A stretch of DNA of 5,396 bases from Bacteriovoracaceae bacterium (GCA_947475645.1 CANJNU010000087.1:1-5396), one strand, 5' to 3'. Positions 1-5,284 are shown, counted from the first letter of the stretch. Program-made: numbers and translations. Notes: generated by a model from the letters alone, not told the origin.

Positions 1-1043
1 TGATCAGAGATCTTCATCGTGTCAGCTTGACGAACCCGCGCCTTGCCCATTTTTATGGCCGAGGTTGCAAACACATAGTCAATGGTTCGATCGGGAGCAT
101 TCGCTCGCGTACCGTTTGGAAAATGAGTGAACCACTTCTGAAAGTCAGCACCATTTACGTTCTCGAGCGTGGGGACCGCCTGAAATCTGGTATAGAGCTT
201 CTCCAATTCCGAGTTCGGCACGAAGTAGGCCCGCTCCGGTACGGGAAGACGCTCGTACGATTTTCCCGGCGGAAGCAGATTAAAATCTCCGGCAATCAAT
301 GCGGCCGCCTTATTCCGGTCTTTGTCGTCTAACAAAGAGTACAAGCGAGCCACTTGGCGCTGCATTGTATCATGGCCTTGAGCAAAGGCATCCAGGTGGG
401 TATTCATCAGCGAAAGTGTTCCACCCCCCGCAATCGGCAACCCTACTTCCAGAACGGCACGTTTTAAGTAAAATTCGCGACTTAAAACATCCATGGGTAC
501 TTGTGCAAGCCGGTGCCTTACAGCCGATTGAATTTCAAAACGAGAAAGAGTCAGCAGCTTCAATCCTACCGAACCCATAATGCGCGGATGAGGGACAAAC
601 TTCGACCGATGGTAAAAGGCCTCAGCACTACACGGGTATAGACTCCCCAAGCGATCCAGCAATAATTGCGTTTGATTGGCGTAATCGGTGCGCTTCGCAC
701 CCTCGTCTACTTCTTGAAACAGAACCACATCGGGATGCTCGTCTCGCACCACACGCACCACTTCATCAAGCGTAATGGCAATGTCTTTCGAACTGGGGCG
801 GTCATCGGGCCCACTTCCATCGAGCAGGTCGTAGAAAAATACATAGTTCTTTCCGGCCATGTATTGAACATTCCAAGTCATTATTTTAAGCGGCTTGCCC
901 CTTTCGACCTGGGGTGCACTGCCCGTACAATGAACGGCCACAGGCTCAAGCTCAGCGGGATGAGGATTGGCAAAGTAAGCAAATGCTACGAGTAGCCCAG
1001 CCAAAACCACAATAAGAGCTAAAATCGCCTTAACCCACGCCAT
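1..1043 (-). CDS. Endonuclease/exonuclease/phosphatase (EEP) family protein, membrane-anchored or exported, 3' end cut by window
   Basis: The minus-strand frame is open from the ATG at 1043 to the window edge, giving 347 full codons plus two bases. Residues about 5-24 form one hydrophobic segment after Lys5, a signal anchor or signal peptide (possible AxA-type site near residue 22), so the catalytic domain should lie outside the cytoplasm. EEP motifs follow in order: TWNVQY (56-61, Asn58), QEV (110-112, metal-binding Glu), NTHLDA (214-219), GDFNLLP (252-258), DRTIDYVF (318-325) and a terminal Ser-Asp at 346-347. The next codon begins CA, so it is His or Gln; the family expects the catalytic His. 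EEP enzymes are metal-dependent phosphodiesterases or phosphatases acting on nucleic acids, phospholipids or inositol phosphates; the substrate here cannot be told. I chose 1043 because AAGGGA lies 6 nt upstream. An in-frame ATG at 1067 would add eight residues, but its AGGA directly abuts the start. No stop is visible, so the gene is partial, not broken. Confidence 0.92.
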   Translation of the reverse strand, partial: MAWVKAILALIVVLAGLLVAFAYFANPHPAELEPVAVHCTGSAPQVERGKPLKIMTWNVQYMAGKNYVFFYDLLDGSGPDDRPSSKDIAITLDEVVRVVRDEHPDVVLFQEVDEGAKRTDYANQTQLLLDRLGSLYPCSAEAFYHRSKFVPHPRIMGSVGLKLLTLSRFEIQSAVRHRLAQVPMDVLSREFYLKRAVLEVGLPIAGGGTLSLMNTHLDAFAQGHDTMQRQVARLYSLLDDKDRNKAAALIAGDFNLLPPGKSYERLPVPERAYFVPNSELEKLYTRFQAVPTLENVNGADFQKWFTHFPNGTRANAPDRTIDYVFATSAIKMGKARVRQADTMKISD

Positions 1044-1049
1044 AACCCA

Positions 1050-1055
1050 TCCCTT
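1050..1055 (-). promoter_or_regulatory. Shine-Dalgarno-like site that decides the start of the EEP gene
   Basis: On the minus strand this reads AAGGGA, with 6 nt before the ATG at 1043. The competing in-frame ATG at 1067 has CAGGA directly against it with no spacer, which is poor for initiation. This favours the shorter protein; the choice does not affect the catalytic domain. Confidence 0.45.
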
Positions 1056-1093
1056 CGATTTAATCATTCCTGATAGTTTAACATGACCAGCAG

Positions 1094-1123
1094 GTTAGAA
1101 AGAAGGGAGTAATGGCGATGCAA
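1094..1123 (-). promoter_or_regulatory. Possible promoter for the EEP gene in the fmdB-EEP gap
   Basis: The 88-bp gap between the fmdB stop and the EEP start holds, on the minus strand, TTGCAT (1118-1123), an 18-nt spacer and TCTAAC (1094-1099). This is a weak sigma70-type pair: three of six and four of six consensus bases. A start point would fall near 1087. No convincing hairpin plus T-run terminator is visible after fmdB, so readthrough from the tRNA/fmdB transcript is also possible. Confidence 0.25.
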
Positions 1124-1131
1124 AAAATGCC

Positions 1132-1347
1132 CTACTCAGAGGACTTAGAAGGAGTTACTGGGGGAACGGGACGCTTATAATCGGTGGAGTAAAAGCCGGT
1201 GCCCTTCAATGCGAAGGAGGTGCGACTGATCAACCGCCGAGCCTGGCCGCCACATTGGGGGCACTTCTCGATCGCGGGATCGGACATTTTTTGGGACTCT
1301 TCCCAATTCTGTTTGCAGCCTTCGCAACCGTATTCGTAAGTTGGCAT
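1132..1347 (-). CDS. FmdB-type zinc-ribbon protein (putative regulatory protein family)
   Basis: This is a 71-residue protein. It starts with the family signature MPTYEYGCEGC and carries two CxxC knuckles, Cys8/Cys11 and Cys29/Cys32 (CPQCGG), which should bind one zinc ion. The following RRLISRTSFALKGTGFYSTDY (38-58) is also typical of FmdB/CxxC-CxxC-SSSS proteins. The polar, Ser/Pro/Lys-rich tail is common in the family. The members' role is poorly known; the name comes from a gene near formamidase, and regulation or nucleic-acid binding is only suspected. The same frame stays open upstream to 1437, but that part is the tRNA gene read as protein, so the ATG at 1347 is the start. It lies 10 nt after the tRNA CCA end, and the intervening AATTTTTTATT has no Shine-Dalgarno sequence. 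Expression probably depends on the tRNA promoter and tRNA processing. Confidence 0.93.
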   Translation of the reverse strand: MPTYEYGCEGCKQNWEESQKMSDPAIEKCPQCGGQARRLISRTSFALKGTGFYSTDYKRPVPPVTPSKSSE

Positions 1348-1357
1348 AATAAAAAAT

Positions 1358-1433
1358 TGGTGGACCTGAACGGAGTCGAACCGATGACATCGTGCTTGCA
1401 AAGCACGCGCTCTACCAACTGAGCTACAGGCCC
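1358..1433 (-). tRNA. tRNA-Ala (anticodon UGC), CCA encoded
   Basis: The 76-nt gene folds as a complete cloverleaf. The acceptor stem is GGGCCTG/CAGGTCC with one G-T pair. The D arm is GCTC-AGTTGGTA-GAGC. The anticodon arm is CGTGC-TTTGCAA-GCACG, with anticodon TGC at 1398-1400. The variable loop is ATGTC. The T arm is ATCGG-TTCGACT-CCGTT, followed by discriminator A and an encoded CCA at 1358-1360. In the acceptor stem the G3-U70 pair, the alanyl-tRNA synthetase identity element, is present: G at 1431 on the tRNA strand faces T at 1364. The one flaw is a U-U mismatch at the second pair of the T stem. The UGC anticodon reads GCA/GCG and, by wobble, other Ala codons. The gene heads a transcription unit with fmdB just downstream. 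Confidence 0.97.
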
Positions 1434-1453
1434 ACACGTTGTTGGATGACTCG

Positions 1454-1482
1454 GGTCTAGATCAATTTGAGACGACTTGCAA
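1454..1482 (-). promoter_or_regulatory. Candidate promoter for tRNA-Ala/fmdB
   Basis: On the minus strand TTGCAA (1477-1482), a 17-nt spacer and TAGACC (1454-1459) form a weak sigma70-like pair. It is followed by a GC-rich discriminator (CGAG), as is usual for stringently controlled stable RNA promoters. The -10 end lies 20 nt before the tRNA 5' end, leaving room for a short leader removed by RNase P. The match to consensus is modest, so this is a candidate only. Confidence 0.35.
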
Positions 1483-1491
1483 CTCAAAATT
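1464..1491. repeat. Inverted repeat around the shared TTGCAA hexamer (operator-like)
   Basis: AATTTGAG (1464-1471) is inverted at 1483-1491 as CTCAAAATT, with one extra A and an 11-bp centre containing the self-complementary TTGCAA. It sits between two divergent transcription units, where an operator could control both. It has no T-run and is unlikely to be a terminator. Confidence 0.4.
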
Positions 1492-1506
1492 TCACTCGAC
1501 TAGATT
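1477..1506 (+). promoter_or_regulatory. Candidate promoter for the 1536 gene
   Basis: The plus strand reads TTGCAA (1477-1482), an 18-nt spacer and TAGATT (1501-1506), which matches the -10 consensus at four of six positions. A start near 1513 would give a leader of about 23 nt. The same palindromic TTGCAA also serves as -35 of the tRNA candidate on the other strand, so the two could not be used at the same time. Confidence 0.3.
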
Positions 1507-1535
1507 AAGTTTTATTCCTCTGGTACCCAAATCCT

Positions 1536-1901
1536 ATGGAACATTCCCTTTTCAGACTCACTGAGCAGAACTACAAAAAAGGGTTCCTCGTTGATGAGGA
1601 GCTTATGGCAGGAGTAACAGAAAACCCAGATAGTAGCGGTACTTACGTTGCTTTTGTACTGCGGCCTGAAACGGGCGAATACCTGGGATATCAAGTATGC
1701 ATAACACTCCATGAAGCGCTGACTTTAATTAATCAAATCCCTCGCGAGTGGAACTACGAGGGAACTTCGGGATGCGACGGCAGCAAGTGCAGCGAAGGAA
1801 AGTGCAAAGGCGAAGGCTGCAAAATTTTCGATCCCGAAACAGCCCGCTCAAGACTTTCGAGCGATGATAAGAAGCTTGGCGCAGTCCAAATACCGTTGTA
1901 A
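1536..1901 (+). CDS. Unrecognised 121-residue protein with a CX4CX4CX4C cysteine pentad repeat
   Basis: I do not recognise the family. Residues 1-72 look like a small folded, mostly soluble domain with alternating strand- and helix-like stretches, for example TYVAFVLRPETGEYLGYQV (36-54) then a helix-like HEALTLINQI (59-68). Residues 80-96 read CDGSKCSEGKCKGEGCK, with Cys80, 85, 90 and 95, all TGC codons in exact 15-bp register. Such a run suggests metal binding or a modified-cysteine segment. There is no signal peptide or membrane helix. The ATG at 1536 is the first start after an in-frame stop at 1506 but lacks a Shine-Dalgarno sequence. ATG 1605 (residue 24) has GAGGAG three bases ahead and is a real alternative, leaving 98 residues. 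The last 54 bp overlap the end of the opposing membrane-protein gene. It is the only plausible coding frame in 1434-1847. Confidence 0.8.
   Translation: MEHSLFRLTEQNYKKGFLVDEELMAGVTENPDSSGTYVAFVLRPETGEYLGYQVCITLHEALTLINQIPREWNYEGTSGCDGSKCSEGKCKGEGCKIFDPETARSRLSSDDKKLGAVQIPL
1773..1823 (+). repeat. Tandem 15-bp coding repeat giving a Cys-x4 pentapeptide unit
   Basis: Three degenerate 15-bp units start with TGC at 1773, 1788 and 1803, with a fourth TGC at 1818 followed by AAA. They translate as CDGSK, CSEGK, CKGEG, CK. The units are rich in Gly, Lys and acidic residues. The regular period suggests internal duplication or selection for evenly spaced cysteines. Confidence 0.75.
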
Positions 1902-2594
1902 CGCCCGAACATTTTGTACGCCAGAGAGATAGAATAAGCCTAAAAATAAGGCCAACGCTACGAATTGCGTAAGATCGCTCGTCGATGTTTCAATCAATCC
2001 TGTAGTCGTATTTCGCGACCATCCCAATCGTGCTTCGACATCGCCACCCGCAAGAATGTCTACTCCCTGGAACATCAGAAAGAAAATCGCTCCGGCCAAA
2101 CCCGTCAGAAAACTAGTTTGCCTCAGCCGCCCTCTCAGATCAGTTTCGAAACTCTCAATAACCCAATTCCATTCACGAGTGTGCAGCGGCAAGACCACCT
2201 GCAAGGAAGTACAAACCTGTTCGCGCCACACGCTATCGCGGGCCGCCTGATCCAGAAGTCCAGACAGGCCTCCTCTTCTCAGAACTCCTGGCAAGCGTAC
2301 CAAAACTTCTGATCCCAAAACGTATATCGAATAACAAACAGGGAAAATAAGGGTTACTAGATCGATCGAGCCTCTAAAGCGTGCTGGAAGAACGTGAAAA
2401 CTGACCAATAAAAGCAGAACCAGCGCGACAGCGGCCGGAATAATGAAACCCCACAGAAATACGCTCAGCATGCGCCGATGGACGACAAACCGATCCTTCT
2501 GTAGATCCTGCTGCACGAACTCCAAAAACTTTATATAGTGTTTGCCCAATGCCTCAACCGAGACGGCTGAGTGGGGCAGGTTTTGTTCATCCAT
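1848..2594 (-). CDS. Unknown four-helix integral membrane protein
   Basis: This 248-residue protein matches no family I can name. Hydrophobic segments lie at about 44-69, 76-98, 161-182 and 208-226. Arg40-Arg41 before the first helix and the Arg/Lys-containing tail after the last suggest that both ends are cytoplasmic. A soluble, amphipathic section of about 60 residues (100-160, including EWNWVIESFE at 141-150) joins helices two and three and would also be cytoplasmic; the 183-207 loop would be outside. The start is the ATG at 2594. An ATG at 2599 is in another frame, and no strong Shine-Dalgarno sequence is seen. The gene follows ymdB by 32 nt on the same strand, so it is probably the last gene of that transcript. 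Its final 18 codons overlap the 3' end of the opposing 1536 gene, and no terminator hairpin is visible at the junction. Confidence 0.88.
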   Translation of the reverse strand: MDEQNLPHSAVSVEALGKHYIKFLEFVQQDLQKDRFVVHRRMLSVFLWGFIIPAAVALVLLLLVSFHVLPARFRGSIDLVTLIFPVCYSIYVLGSEVLVRLPGVLRRGGLSGLLDQAARDSVWREQVCTSLQVVLPLHTREWNWVIESFETDLRGRLRQTSFLTGLAGAIFFLMFQGVDILAGGDVEARLGWSRNTTTGLIETSTSDLTQFVALALFLGLFYLSGVQNVRALQRYLDCAKLLIIARKS

Positions 2595-2626
2595 TCCATT
2601 CAGAATAAGCGAACTTCAAAAACAAA

Positions 2627-3439
2627 TCACTCGGCAGTAACTGCAGCTTCTCGCAACCTGAGAATAGAACGTGCCCGCCCCGTAGCTTCATCAATGTCAA
2701 TTACGACGCAGCCGTAACCACCAGGACCCTCGGCAGGCTCGTATTTGATTGGCCTTTTGGTTAAAAACTTCTGAATGGAGATCTCTTTTTTAACACCAAT
2801 TACGGAGTCAAAACAGCCACACATGCCCACATCGGTAATCGCCGCAGTTCCGCCCGACAAGATTCGCTCATCTGCAGTTTGAACGTGCGAGTGACTACCC
2901 ACCACAGCACTTACCTTGCCATCCATGAAGTGCGCAAAAGCTTGCTTTTCTGAGGTGGCCTCGCCGTGAAAATCGATTAAAATACACTCTATTCCAGCTT
3001 CATCTAAGCGATCGACTTCCCGTTCGGCAACTCTAAATGGACAATCCAGTGAATCCATAAAGACCCGGCCCATGACTTGAATTACTCCCAGACGCAATCC
3101 CGGTTTCTTGCGCGATTCAGCAACAGTAAATCCTCGCCCCGGAGTTTTATATCGCGGATCATCGGGATAATTTGCGGGCCTGATGAGCCGCTGAGTGGTT
3201 GCCATATAGGGGATAATTTGTTTTTGATCCCAAGCATGATTTCCAGTGGTGATAACATCCACTCCCAGCGCAAAAAACTCGTCAGCCATTTCGGGAAGAA
3301 TTCCGTTGCCGTGACACATGTTTTCGCCGTTAACGACCACAAAGTCGATTCCATGCGCGGGTACTAGCTTACGAATGCCCACCTTGACGGCATCGCGGCC
3401 AGGTTTCGAAAATACATCGCCAAAATATAAAACCTTCAT
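2627..3439 (-). CDS. ymdB: YmdB-family metallophosphoesterase (2',3'-cyclic nucleotide phosphodiesterase type)
   Basis: The 270-residue length is normal for the YmdB/TIGR00282 family. The dinuclear metal site is complete: Asp8 in GDVFSKPGR, Glu39-Asn40 in NGEN, Asn67-His68 in GNHAWD, His158 in DFHGE, and His183 and His185 in GSHSHVQTAD. The family-typical RPANYP (87-92) and TDVGMCG (202-208) are also present. Studied members hydrolyse 2',3'-cyclic nucleotides or related phosphodiesters in the cytoplasm, and in Bacillus subtilis YmdB affects biofilm and motility gene expression. No signal peptide or membrane segment is present. The ATG at 3439 starts one base after the upstream gene's TGA, with only a weak Shine-Dalgarno sequence, so translational coupling is likely. 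In several bacteria ymdB sits beside rny (RNase Y); no rny is present in this window. The family is certain; the physiological substrate here is not. Confidence 0.96.
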   Translation of the reverse strand: MKVLYFGDVFSKPGRDAVKVGIRKLVPAHGIDFVVVNGENMCHGNGILPEMADEFFALGVDVITTGNHAWDQKQIIPYMATTQRLIRPANYPDDPRYKTPGRGFTVAESRKKPGLRLGVIQVMGRVFMDSLDCPFRVAEREVDRLDEAGIECILIDFHGEATSEKQAFAHFMDGKVSAVVGSHSHVQTADERILSGGTAAITDVGMCGCFDSVIGVKKEISIQKFLTKRPIKYEPAEGPGGYGCVVIDIDEATGRARSILRLREAAVTAE

Positions 3440-3440
3440 C

Positions 3441-4058
3441 TCAAGCTAGCTTTCTAAAAGTGCGACTCTCGGTCCACACTTCATCCACTTTTTGATCCCA
3501 GTGGGCTTGCTCTAGCTTGGAAAAGACTTGGAAGTCAAACACAAGTGCGACGCGGCGCACATTAGGCGCGCCAACCATCCAACGGTCATAAAATCCTTTG
3601 CCTCGACCGACCCGCTCTCCGGCCGGACCAAACGCCATGCCGGGAACGAATACAAAATCAAGTTCTTCGGGAAGCAGGCTTCGAGCTTCCTTTCCTGGCT
3701 GTAAAATGCCCCAAGGCCCCTTCTCCCAGTCCAGATAAGAAGGATCGGTCGAACATTCAGCAAACTCCATCACCCCATCGAATGCCGCTTGTGGGTTATT
3801 TACTCTGGGATAAGCGAGTAGGGCTCCCCATGTTTCGAGCTTTTCCGCTAATGGGAGTAAACAAAGCTCGCCCGGCATGGCCGAATAAAGCCCCACTCTC
3901 TTCGCCTTCCAACTCTCGGCACCCAGGCCACAACCCAAAAGAAAGCGCGATACAACTTGCTGAGAGAGACGCGCGCACTGCTCAGGGCTCATCTTTTTCT
4001 GATGCTCTCGAACTTTGAATCGAGCTTGAGATGCAGTGACAAATAAAGACGGCGTCAA
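3441..4058 (-). CDS. fau: 5-formyltetrahydrofolate cyclo-ligase (MTHFS family)
   Basis: This cytoplasmic enzyme converts 5-formyl-THF and ATP to 5,10-methenyl-THF, ADP and phosphate, returning a dead-end folate to the one-carbon pool. Read from the TTG at 4058 it is 205 residues, close to the usual 180-200. The N-terminal Lys/Arg-rich helix (ARFKVREHQKK, 12-22) is followed by VGLYSAMPGE (55-64), YPRV (83-86), GPWGILQP (114-121) and the ATP-binding loop FVPGMAFGPAGERVGRGKGF (137-156), then YDR (157-159), with GRGKG as in animal MTHFS. VDEVWTE (191-197) matches the family's C-terminal motif. The frame is open to a TTG at 4103, but those 15 extra residues lie inside the thiolase gene and have no family features. 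TTG 4058 overlaps the thiolase TGA and has GGAGAG just upstream. The next ATG would remove the conserved N-terminal helix. Confidence 0.95.
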   Translation of the reverse strand: MTPSLFVTASQARFKVREHQKKMSPEQCARLSQQVVSRFLLGCGLGAESWKAKRVGLYSAMPGELCLLPLAEKLETWGALLAYPRVNNPQAAFDGVMEFAECSTDPSYLDWEKGPWGILQPGKEARSLLPEELDFVFVPGMAFGPAGERVGRGKGFYDRWMVGAPNVRRVALVFDFQVFSKLEQAHWDQKVDEVWTESRTFRKLA

Positions 4059-4067
4059 AAACTCTCC
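4055..4067 (-). promoter_or_regulatory. Stop/start overlap TTGA with Shine-Dalgarno site deciding the cyclo-ligase start
   Basis: On the minus strand GGAGAG (4062-4067) is followed by TTT and then TTGA. The TTG (4058-4056) starts the cyclo-ligase and the TGA (4057-4055) ends the thiolase. The GGAG core is 5 nt from the TTG. This supports a rare TTG start and coupled translation of the two genes. Confidence 0.6.
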
Positions 4068-5242
4068 ACAATCATTGCGATTCCTTGCCCACCCCCTATA
4101 CAAGCGGTGCCTAAGCCATAACGCCTTCCCCGGCGCTTCAGCTCATAAAGCAAAGTCATAATAAGCCGAGTGCCACTTGCAGCCAAGGGATGCCCAATTG
4201 CTATTGCGCCCCCGTTCACGTTCAAAATCGATGGGTCGATCTGCAATTCCTTCTGAACCGACAATGCCTGCGAAGCAAAGGCTTCGTTCAGTTCGACGAG
4301 ATCAATCTGCCCTAAAGTCATCCCCGCGCGCTGCAAGGCTTGCTTTGTAGCGGATACTGGGCCGATTCCCATAACCGAAGGATCACAACCCGTAATGCCG
4401 TACGACACCATCCGTCCCAGCGGCTTCAGCCCCCGCTTATTCGCTTCGCTTTCGGTCGAAACCACAAGCGCTGCAGCTCCATCTACAATTCCGCTGGCGT
4501 TACCGGCGGTAACGGTTCCGTCTTTCTTAAATACTGCCTTAAGCTTAGACAAAATCTCCATTGAGGTTTCGGGTTTGGGATGCTCGTCATGACTTATGAA
4601 GGTGATCTGGCCCTTACGGTCTTTCACCGCAAAAGGTGCTATTTCGTCTGCAAATCGTCCCGCCTGAACCGCCTCTTTACACCGTTGCTGACTGAGAAGA
4701 GCAAATCGATCTGCATCCTCGCGCGAGAGCGAGTATTTCTCAGCCAAATTCTCGGCAGTAATTGCCATGGGGGCTCCAACATAAGTATCGAAGAGCGCCT
4801 CAAGCATCATGTCACTGATCGGCGCGTGCCCCATTCTAGCCCCCCACCTTACCGAACGCATTACATAGGGGCTAAGACTCATATTTTCGACGCCCCCCAC
4901 CAACGCAATTCGGGTATCACCGGCTAACATTTGATGCCAAACTTCGACGACTGCCTGAAATCCAGAACCACAAAGGCGATTCACTCCGAGCGCTGGAACC
5001 GAATGAGGAACTCCGAGCTTTAAACCAATATGCCGGGGCGTATAAATACTATCGGCAGTTGAGTGAAGGACATTTCCGAACACCACATGATCCACATCAG
5101 CGGCACTGACTCTGGCCTGCTCGAACGCGGCTTGGGCGGCTGCACAACCGAGCTCCGAAGGGTTGACGTCACGAAGCGATCCGCCGTTTGAACCAAAGGG
5201 CGTTCTCTTGCCTGCCAGGAAAACCAAAGATTCATTCGTCAT
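4055..5242 (-). CDS. Thiolase (acetyl-CoA C-acyltransferase, 3-ketoacyl-CoA thiolase type)
   Basis: This is a full-length thiolase of 395 residues. Thiolases cleave 3-ketoacyl-CoA with CoA to acetyl-CoA and a shortened acyl-CoA, or condense two acetyl-CoA in reverse. The catalytic residues are present: Cys91 in NRLCGSGFQ (acyl-enzyme nucleophile), Asn319 in NEAF, His351 in GHPLAASG and Cys381 in CIGGGQG. N-terminal GKRTPFGSNGG, GGVENMS (116-122) and GTVTAGNASG (242-251) are typical. From memory the sequence resembles mitochondrial ACAA2 along its whole length, including PMAITAENLAEKYSLSREDAD (158-178), so a beta-oxidation role is favoured over acetoacetyl-CoA synthesis. GHPLAASG has Ala where most members have Gly; this is probably tolerated. 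There is no signal peptide, so it should act in the cytoplasm, usually as a tetramer. It is the first gene of the leftward run, and its upstream AT-rich region probably carries the promoter. Confidence 0.96.
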   Translation of the reverse strand: MTNESLVFLAGKRTPFGSNGGSLRDVNPSELGCAAAQAAFEQARVSAADVDHVVFGNVLHSTADSIYTPRHIGLKLGVPHSVPALGVNRLCGSGFQAVVEVWHQMLAGDTRIALVGGVENMSLSPYVMRSVRWGARMGHAPISDMMLEALFDTYVGAPMAITAENLAEKYSLSREDADRFALLSQQRCKEAVQAGRFADEIAPFAVKDRKGQITFISHDEHPKPETSMEILSKLKAVFKKDGTVTAGNASGIVDGAAALVVSTESEANKRGLKPLGRMVSYGITGCDPSVMGIGPVSATKQALQRAGMTLGQIDLVELNEAFASQALSVQKELQIDPSILNVNGGAIAIGHPLAASGTRLIMTLLYELKRRGRRYGLGTACIGGGQGIAMIVESF

Positions 5243-5258
5243 AGTCTCAATTAACCAC

Positions 5259-5273
5259 TTTTTTTAAAAAAAA
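5259..5273. other. T7A8 tract in the divergent intergenic region
   Basis: Seven T are followed by eight A, forming a self-complementary AT block 16 bp before the thiolase start codon. Such tracts bend DNA and melt easily, so it may belong to the thiolase promoter or leader. I could not fit a good -35/-10 pair to it. Confidence 0.5.
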
Positions 5274-5284
5274 TGAACCGTTCA
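5274..5284. promoter_or_regulatory. 11-bp palindrome TGAACCGTTCA, possible operator
   Basis: TGAAC and GTTCA are exact inverted halves around one C, directly next to the T/A tract and 31 bp upstream of the thiolase start. Short palindromes of this kind are bound by TetR-type regulators, some of which control fatty acid oxidation genes in other bacteria. No regulator gene is in the window, so the assignment is only positional. Confidence 0.35.

Larger units (their letters stand above)
1449..1508. repeat. Imperfect direct repeat pair in the tRNA/1536-gene divergent region
   Basis: ACTCGGGTCTAGATCAA at 1449-1465 recurs as ACTCGACTAGATTAA at 1494-1508. Thirteen of 15 positions match if a two-base gap is allowed, and the units start 45 bp apart. 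One copy overlaps the candidate -10 region for the tRNA and the other the candidate -10 region for the plus-strand gene. It could be a pair of regulator-binding sites or a chance similarity. Confidence 0.4.

Noticed and set aside
27..995. Plus-strand open frames of about 90-110 codons at 27-332, 299-580 and 666-995
   Set aside because: They are antisense to the EEP gene, whose motifs are clear, and their translations show no recognisable domain.
345..1030. Possible disruption of the EEP gene, since no long frame was obvious there at first
   Set aside because: Translating the minus strand gave an uninterrupted frame from 1067 or 1043 to the window edge; it only looked absent because its stop is outside the window.
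1348..1357. T-run just after the tRNA CCA as an intrinsic terminator
   Set aside because: The T arm is a short stem with a mismatch and is separated from the T-run by the acceptor strand, so it is not a normal terminator hairpin. fmdB also starts inside the run's flank and needs readthrough.
1348..1437. An upstream extension of the FmdB reading frame by 30 residues
   Set aside because: This stretch is the tRNA-Ala gene read as protein; the MPTYEY start is the family's normal N-terminus.
1512..1712. A 66-codon minus-strand frame
   Set aside because: It is antisense to the cysteine-repeat gene, which is longer and covers the whole interval; no motif or ribosome binding site supports it.
4059..4103. 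Longer cyclo-ligase starting at TTG 4103
   Set aside because: The extra residues lie fully within the thiolase coding end and have no family features, whereas TTG 4058 has a Shine-Dalgarno sequence and gives the expected length.
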